A stretch of DNA of 64,000 bases from an uncultured Christensenella sp. GTDB lineage: Bacteria; Bacillota; Clostridia; Christensenellales; Borkfalkiaceae. The notes under the pieces were generated by a model that was not told where the DNA came from, did no database searches, and saw only the letters and a program-made list of their open reading frames with translations. This document shows positions 59,381-64,000 of the stretch, piece by piece; the stretch's first letter is position 1, and each line of letters starts with the position of its first letter. Position numbers and translations under genes: made by a program. Location of the stretch: the NCBI GenBank assembly GCA_910577555.1, contig CAJTLF010000011.1, forward strand, positions 1-64,000, written 5' to 3'.

Positions 59381-61038
59381 ACGATATTGTTTACCGCATA
59401 TCCCACGGGTCCGTCAACCGTAAATTTCTTTTCACCCGTATAATCTATAAGCGACGCGCCGCCGTCCGTCTTGAACGCCTTGCTCTCGAGAACGACGCTC
59501 TGCCACGCTCCGCCCACTACGTTTACTATGCAGTAGTAATCTTCGCCCGTAGCCAAATCGTGTATTGCAAGAGTAATTTTAGTGTCGCTTTCGGCAAATA
59601 AATCGAGCGAAAGCACGCTGTTATTGCTTGCCGCATAGCGGGGATTGCTCATTCTGTAAGTGGTGAGTCCGTATTCCGAATACGCTCCGCTCACTCCCCT
59701 TGCCTTATTAACCAGCCGCGGCAAAAGCTCGGCGTTGGCAAGGAAAATCCCGCCAATCGCACACGAACGGGTATCCGCCACGACAAAGCCGTCCACGCCG
59801 TTTGCGTCCGAATACAGTACGCGGCATTTAGACTGCATATTGCGGAACTTCCCGCTTATTTTCTTAGCAACGACCTTCGACCAAACGCTGAAAGAATTAG
59901 CGTAGCGCACGCGGCAAAGCACGAAAATAGTCGAAGTTTTTTCGTAAATATTCAGATAAAAAGTGCGGTTACTGCCGTCTTTCGGTTTACATACGCTCCA
60001 TTCGCGCAAGGAAGAATTCTGGCAATCTTCTGCAAGAAATATGTTGCAGGTCACCGCAACGCCCTGCTCGTCAACGACGGCGCGGGCAACCAGATTGCAA
60101 TTTTCGTCCATTTCGACGAAAACCTCCGCGGGTTTGGGAATAAAGACCTGTCTGTTTTTAAGGTTTTTATCCAAAAACAGGAACATATCTTCAACGCTGT
60201 GCGCACCGATAACCGCGGAGCATTGCATCGAATAGGCAATCGAGCTTTCATTTAAAAACTCCGGGTTGATGCGCGTATAGGTATCGTAAGCCCTGTCGTA
60301 ATCGAACGCGGGGTCGTTGGTAGAACAAAGCAACAGCGCGGGGCAACGGATATACGGCGCGTACGCCTGTGAATCTATGCCCGCGATAAAGCGGTATCTC
60401 TCGTCGTCGAGAGCAGGCTCTTCCTGCGAATACTTGTTCACGCCGTTATACGCCTTCCAGCCGGCGGCGCACACGGGAACTATACAGTTGAATTTACCCG
60501 CAACTCCGAGCTTCCAGGCAATTTCACCGCCGTCGCGAATGCCGAGAACGGCAATATCTTCACTGCCAGTGCGCTCGACGATATATTTACGGGCGTAAAG
60601 CCCCACGCTCACCCACTCGTACCAGCTGGTCAAATCCGCGCTGTCGTCAACGAAATCCTTATAATGCCCGCATCTCGCGGTGTTAGCATAAAATACGTTT
60701 TCGGGATAAACGGTATGATGCTCGCAGCCTTCCCACTCCCCGCGGTAATCCACCATTAAAACGGAGTAGCCGCGCTTAGCCAAAAAGTATATAAACTCGC
60801 CGTCTATCGTCTTGTCGCTGTCGGGCAGAACGAGTACGGTGGCGTTGCCCGCCGCCGCGCCGCAGCTTGCAAAACACGCGGCTATTCTCACTCTTCCTTC
60901 AAACGTATCTCTTCCGTCAAACGCAACCCGTTCGATTTTCACTCCGTCGTAAATGGTTTCGGAAATCTTTTCGGAATTTAATTCGAGACTGTCGTCGAAG
61001 TTATTCCACAATGAAAGCGGTGTTAAAATATTTGACAA
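59371..61038 (-). CDS. Alpha/beta hydrolase-fold protein with Asp at the nucleophile position
   Basis: A 555-residue soluble protein without a signal peptide. Residues 60-290 match an alpha/beta hydrolase: strand then D-Y-R-G (about 97-100), nucleophile elbow G-I-R-D-G-G with Asp169 where Ser is usual, a likely acid Asp242 in S-T-N-D-P and His280 in G-A-H-S-V-E-D. The second half (about 300-555) is beta-rich and may bind carbohydrate or peptide; it was not recognised. It is coupled to lepB and lies 10 nt after sbcC. Either an Asp-nucleophile hydrolase or an enzyme that has lost its original activity. Confidence 0.65.
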   Translation of the reverse strand: MSNILTPLSLWNNFDDSLELNSEKISETIYDGVKIERVAFDGRDTFEGRVRIAACFASCGAAAGNATVLVLPDSDKTIDGEFIYFLAKRGYSVLMVDYRGEWEGCEHHTVYPENVFYANTARCGHYKDFVDDSADLTSWYEWVSVGLYARKYIVERTGSEDIAVLGIRDGGEIAWKLGVAGKFNCIVPVCAAGWKAYNGVNKYSQEEPALDDERYRFIAGIDSQAYAPYIRCPALLLCSTNDPAFDYDRAYDTYTRINPEFLNESSIAYSMQCSAVIGAHSVEDMFLFLDKNLKNRQVFIPKPAEVFVEMDENCNLVARAVVDEQGVAVTCNIFLAEDCQNSSLREWSVCKPKDGSNRTFYLNIYEKTSTIFVLCRVRYANSFSVWSKVVAKKISGKFRNMQSKCRVLYSDANGVDGFVVADTRSCAIGGIFLANAELLPRLVNKARGVSGAYSEYGLTTYRMSNPRYAASNNSVLSLDLFAESDTKITLAIHDLATGEDYYCIVNVVGGAWQSVVLESKAFKTDGGASLIDYTGEKKFTVDGPVGYAVNNIVWL

Positions 61039-61048
61039 AAAGTACTCC

Positions 61049-63727
61049 TCAGCAACTCACGCTCACGGTAGAACCGTGGCATTCGGTCGCTTTTTTTACG
61101 GTTATTTGATTTGTTATCCTGTGTTTAAGTTCTTCCACGTGACTGATAACGCCTATCGTGAACGAAGTGCTTTTCAGCTTTTCGAGCGCGCTCATTACAG
61201 TATCCAACAGCGAGCCGTCCAAAGTTCCGAAGCCTTCGTCAAGGAAGAAAAACTCTATCGATTTTTGAGATTTGGCACATATAGTCTGCGACAGCGCGAG
61301 AGCAAGCGAGAGAGAAACAAGAAAGGTTTCACCGCCCGAAAGGGTGTTCACCCCGCGCAGGCTTCCGCAATTGAAATTATCGCCTACGGAAAAGTTATTG
61401 TCCTTATAGGTAAGAAAATATCTGCCGCCCGTCAGATTTAAAAGCGTACTCGACGCAAGCGAAGAAATATCGGTAAGGTATTCGTTCGCGATAAACTCCA
61501 AAAATTTATTGTTTTTGGTTATCTCTTTAAGCCTTGCGGCAAGATTGCGCTCGCGCTCCGTTTGGGTAACGCGCTTTTCAATCTCTTTCTTCTCCGCAAG
61601 CCGCTTTTCCATACTCGCGCACTCGCTCTTTTTAACGGCTATATCGCCCGTAACTGCGGCTATTTTTTCCGACAGCACAGCCCTTTCGCTCTGAACGGAT
61701 AAAAGAACTTCGTCCGTCGCGTATTGCAATCCTTCGATATTTTTAAGCTCGGCGCATCTCGATTTTAAGGTAAGCACGCGGGCGTCGTAATCTTCCACGC
61801 TCTTCCTTGCATCGGGTATATCCCCGTACTTAGCCGCGTTTTGCCTGCATTTTTCAACGCCGCCGAGAGCCTTTTCCGCAAGCAATTTTTCAAGCCTTTC
61901 GCTAAGCCCCGAAATCTCCGTTTGGCTCGCCACGCAAAGGGTGTTCAGCTTTTCGCACTCTATCGAAAGCTCCCGCTCCCTTTTTACGGCTTGCTCGGCT
62001 TTTAAAGATAAATTGCTTTTCTTCTCTTTCAGCTCTTTCAGTTTCCTTTCGTTTAACGATACGGCTTTCGCGTAATCCTTGCAATCCTGCCCGAACACGG
62101 CGTTCAGCTCCGCGACTATCTCGTCAGCCCGTTCGCGCAAAACCTTGCCGTCGCGTTTACCGTTTTCAAGCTCGCTAATTTTGATTTTAACCGTAGCTTC
62201 GGTATTTTGCAACCTTTCACGGGCGGAATTTAGCCTTTTTAACAAATTTTCGCGTTCTTCTTCCGCGATTTCGTATTCCTTTAACCGCTCGTTCACGCGC
62301 TCCATCTTAAAATCGCGCACGTCGTTTATCCGTTGGGTATATTCTGAAATTTTGTTTGCCGTTTCGCACTGTACGTATTCGTAAAGGGGCGAATCGTCGC
62401 TGTAACACTTTACCTTACCGCTGAAATTCAAAAGCCAGTCAAGATTTTTGGAATACTCTTCACGCAAAACCGCGCCCTTGAACTCTTCGTTTATTATTTT
62501 TTCTATTTCTTTCCCCGAACGCCCGTCGTATTCCTTTTGCAGCTTTTCCACCGCCGCAATAAGCCCGTCGCGCTCGCTTTGGGCTTTTTTAAGGCTTTCG
62601 TCCAACGCTTTATATTGCACGCGCTTTTCTTCGAGTTCGCGCTTTAAAGCAGAAAGCTTTTCTTCCTTACCTTCGCAAGCCGCGTACTTTGCGGCAAGCT
62701 CCACGCACTTATTTATTTCCCCGTCGAAATCGCACTCTTTCAATTGAAAATCGTACTCGGCAATAAGCTTTTTCGCTTTTTCAAGCTCTTCATTCAGCCT
62801 TTCCCTGTCGGAAATTAAAAGAGCCTTGGTCTCCGTCTTTTTCCTTATTTCACCGTCAAGCCTTACCGCCTCGCGGCAATCTTCCAAGGTAGTAAGCCCC
62901 GCACGCAACTCGTCAACTTCCGCCCGACGCTTTTCCAATTCGGAAAGACTTTCCCGCGCCGTTACCAACTCGTTGCGCAAGCCGTTTAAATTTTTAATTC
63001 TGTCGTGCGTTTCGGTTACCGCTTTTTCTTTTAATTTAAGCTCTTTTTCCAAAGCCAAACCGGCGTCGAGCGCGGCTTTCAATTCTTCCGCCGCCTGTTT
63101 GGTTACCGACGCGTAGGCGGCAAGCCCGCCCGCCGCGTTCTGGTATTTTATTTCTATCTCGTTTAAAAGCTCGTTAAGCTTTATCTTGAGCCTGTCGCCG
63201 TACCGCGAAAGATTAAACAACCTTTCCATAAGTTTGAGACGTTCGGCGGGCATCGACTTTACGAACTGCGCAAACTCGCCCTGCGGCAAAGCTATGCACT
63301 TGCGGAAATCTTCCGCATCGACGCCGAGTATTTCGGTAATTTTACTCTCAACCGCCGTCGCTTTATCGGCAATGCAAACTTCCTTTTCGCCGTCCTTTTC
63401 ATAGAGCATCGCCTTATGCGTGCCGCTCTTATCCTTTTTGAGAGTGCGGTCTACGGTGTAAACCTTCCGTTTCCCGTCGTTAATGATATTGAATGAAAAA
63501 GTAACCTTCGCCGCGTCTGAACGGTAATTTATTATATCCGTCTTTTCCTTACTGCGTTCCACTTTGCCGTAGAGCGCGAAATTTATCGCGTCCAGAATAG
63601 TGCTTTTTCCGCTGCCGGTATCGCCGAAAATTCCGAAAATTCCGCTTCTCGTCAAACTTTCGAAGTCTATTATAGTATGCTCGGAAAAACTGTTTATTCC
63701 CGAAAACTGTAATTTTAACGGTTTCAT
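61049..63727 (-). CDS. sbcC: Exonuclease subunit SbcC (Rad50-like)
   Basis: ATPase subunit of the SbcCD nuclease that processes hairpins and blocked DNA ends. Walker A G-D-T-G-S-G-K-S-T is at about 35-43, the ABC signature L-S-G-G-E-T-F and Walker B F-F-L-D-E-G-F-G-T lie near the C-terminus, and long coiled coils fill the middle. At 892 residues it is shorter than E. coli SbcC (1048). No C-x-x-C zinc hook is visible near the middle of the coiled coil. It overlaps sbcD by 4 nt. Confidence 0.93.
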   Translation of the reverse strand: MKPLKLQFSGINSFSEHTIIDFESLTRSGIFGIFGDTGSGKSTILDAINFALYGKVERSKEKTDIINYRSDAAKVTFSFNIINDGKRKVYTVDRTLKKDKSGTHKAMLYEKDGEKEVCIADKATAVESKITEILGVDAEDFRKCIALPQGEFAQFVKSMPAERLKLMERLFNLSRYGDRLKIKLNELLNEIEIKYQNAAGGLAAYASVTKQAAEELKAALDAGLALEKELKLKEKAVTETHDRIKNLNGLRNELVTARESLSELEKRRAEVDELRAGLTTLEDCREAVRLDGEIRKKTETKALLISDRERLNEELEKAKKLIAEYDFQLKECDFDGEINKCVELAAKYAACEGKEEKLSALKRELEEKRVQYKALDESLKKAQSERDGLIAAVEKLQKEYDGRSGKEIEKIINEEFKGAVLREEYSKNLDWLLNFSGKVKCYSDDSPLYEYVQCETANKISEYTQRINDVRDFKMERVNERLKEYEIAEEERENLLKRLNSARERLQNTEATVKIKISELENGKRDGKVLRERADEIVAELNAVFGQDCKDYAKAVSLNERKLKELKEKKSNLSLKAEQAVKRERELSIECEKLNTLCVASQTEISGLSERLEKLLAEKALGGVEKCRQNAAKYGDIPDARKSVEDYDARVLTLKSRCAELKNIEGLQYATDEVLLSVQSERAVLSEKIAAVTGDIAVKKSECASMEKRLAEKKEIEKRVTQTERERNLAARLKEITKNNKFLEFIANEYLTDISSLASSTLLNLTGGRYFLTYKDNNFSVGDNFNCGSLRGVNTLSGGETFLVSLSLALALSQTICAKSQKSIEFFFLDEGFGTLDGSLLDTVMSALEKLKSTSFTIGVISHVEELKHRITNQITVKKATECHGSTVSVSC

Positions 63728-64000
63728 TCATGCTCCGTAAGCGAAAGAAACAGCGCGAGCAGCTCATCCGGAGCGGTATCGCCGTATCTTAAAGCGTAAT
63801 ATTCGGTAAATAGTTGGGATGAAGTCTTGTTCTTGTTCGAAACTTTGTTTTCGTCGTCAATCCGAGCGTTGGCAAATTCGGCTTTTAATAAAATTAAGTT
63901 CTCGCACTCGTGTAAAGCGGAGCTTTCCTGCGGGGTCAAAGGCTCGCGCAAATTCAGCGTAAGCTCCACGAATCGTTCGGGGTTGGCGTTTAAAAGCGCA
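63724..64000 (-). CDS. sbcD: Exonuclease subunit SbcD, C-terminal fragment cut by the window edge
   Basis: The frame is open to the window end and encodes the last 91 or so residues of a protein coupled to sbcC by a 4-nt overlap. The N-P-E-R-F-V-E-L-T-L segment and following helices fit the end of an Mre11/SbcD nuclease. The catalytic part is outside the window. Assignment rests mainly on the sbcDC gene order. Confidence 0.8.
   Translation of the reverse strand, partial: ALLNANPERFVELTLNLREPLTPQESSALHECENLILLKAEFANARIDDENKVSNKNKTSSQLFTEYYALRYGDTAPDELLALFLSLTEHE

Noticed and set aside
1..64000. CRISPR arrays, insertion sequences, prophage genes and rRNA
   Set aside because: No repeat-spacer pattern, transposase, integrase, phage structural gene or rRNA sequence was seen.

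Overview
The window reads as a chromosome segment of an anaerobic, endospore-forming member of the Clostridia (Bacillota). The evidence is a complete spoIIIAA-AH operon, spoIVB, a spoIIM-like gene, a GerW/YtfJ gene, two sporulation-context D,D-carboxypeptidases, AdhE and an NfnAB-type flavoprotein pair. No species can be named from sequence alone. Nearly all core genes lie on the minus strand; the plus strand carries a small Cys-rich gene, DUF4364 and TSCPD genes, a lipoprotein esterase, comEC and two of the four tRNAs.

Layout. 1-6755: edge of an unknown gene, then rluB / dacB / gerW / DUF2953, then lysA / M50 peptidase / scpA / scpB. 6774-13388: dacF, spoIIM, spoIVB, recN, argR, nadK, tlyA. 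13372-18864: dxs, oapA, a 563-nt structured RNA, ispA, folD, nusB and an Asp23 gene. 18922-23218: the spoIIIA operon. 23360-28287: tRNAs, coaE, polA, mscS. 28292-40240: hom, coaX and an ECF S component, NUDIX, small conserved genes, the Nfn pair, an APH-fold kinase and adhE. 40499-49576: tRNA-Leu and an accessory block of secreted or surface proteins (carboxylesterase lipoprotein, domain-permuted GH3, Ig-like lipoprotein, esterase lipoprotein). 49709-51814: comEC. 51858-64000: a long minus-strand run rpiB, ywlE, sua5, dnaB, pepF, UPF0210, ACT, lepB, an alpha/beta hydrolase, sbcC, sbcD (listed here in plus-coordinate order; transcription runs from sbcD towards rpiB).

The main system here is an OLE ribonucleoprotein locus. 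Between ispA and dxs lies a non-coding RNA with a perfect sigma-A promoter (TTGACA-17-TATAAT), an 11-bp helix joining its two ends, an internal 13-bp long-range helix and a U8 tract, directly followed by a four-TM-segment protein matching OapA in context. The neighbours (ispA, dxs, tlyA, recN, argR) are those known for OLE RNA in Halalkalibacterium halodurans.

A second theme is leaderless transcription. Seven genes (dacF, spoIIM, spoIVB, nadK, polA, the nfn fusion, comEC) have a well-formed promoter whose -10 element ends 5-11 nt before the start codon, and none of them has a Shine-Dalgarno sequence. Other points are an in-frame PriA-like domain fused to NfnA with a strong internal start, a G9 tract in the promoter spacer of a surface lipoprotein gene, a tRNA-Leu with an AAG anticodon, and an alpha/beta hydrolase with Asp at the nucleophile position.
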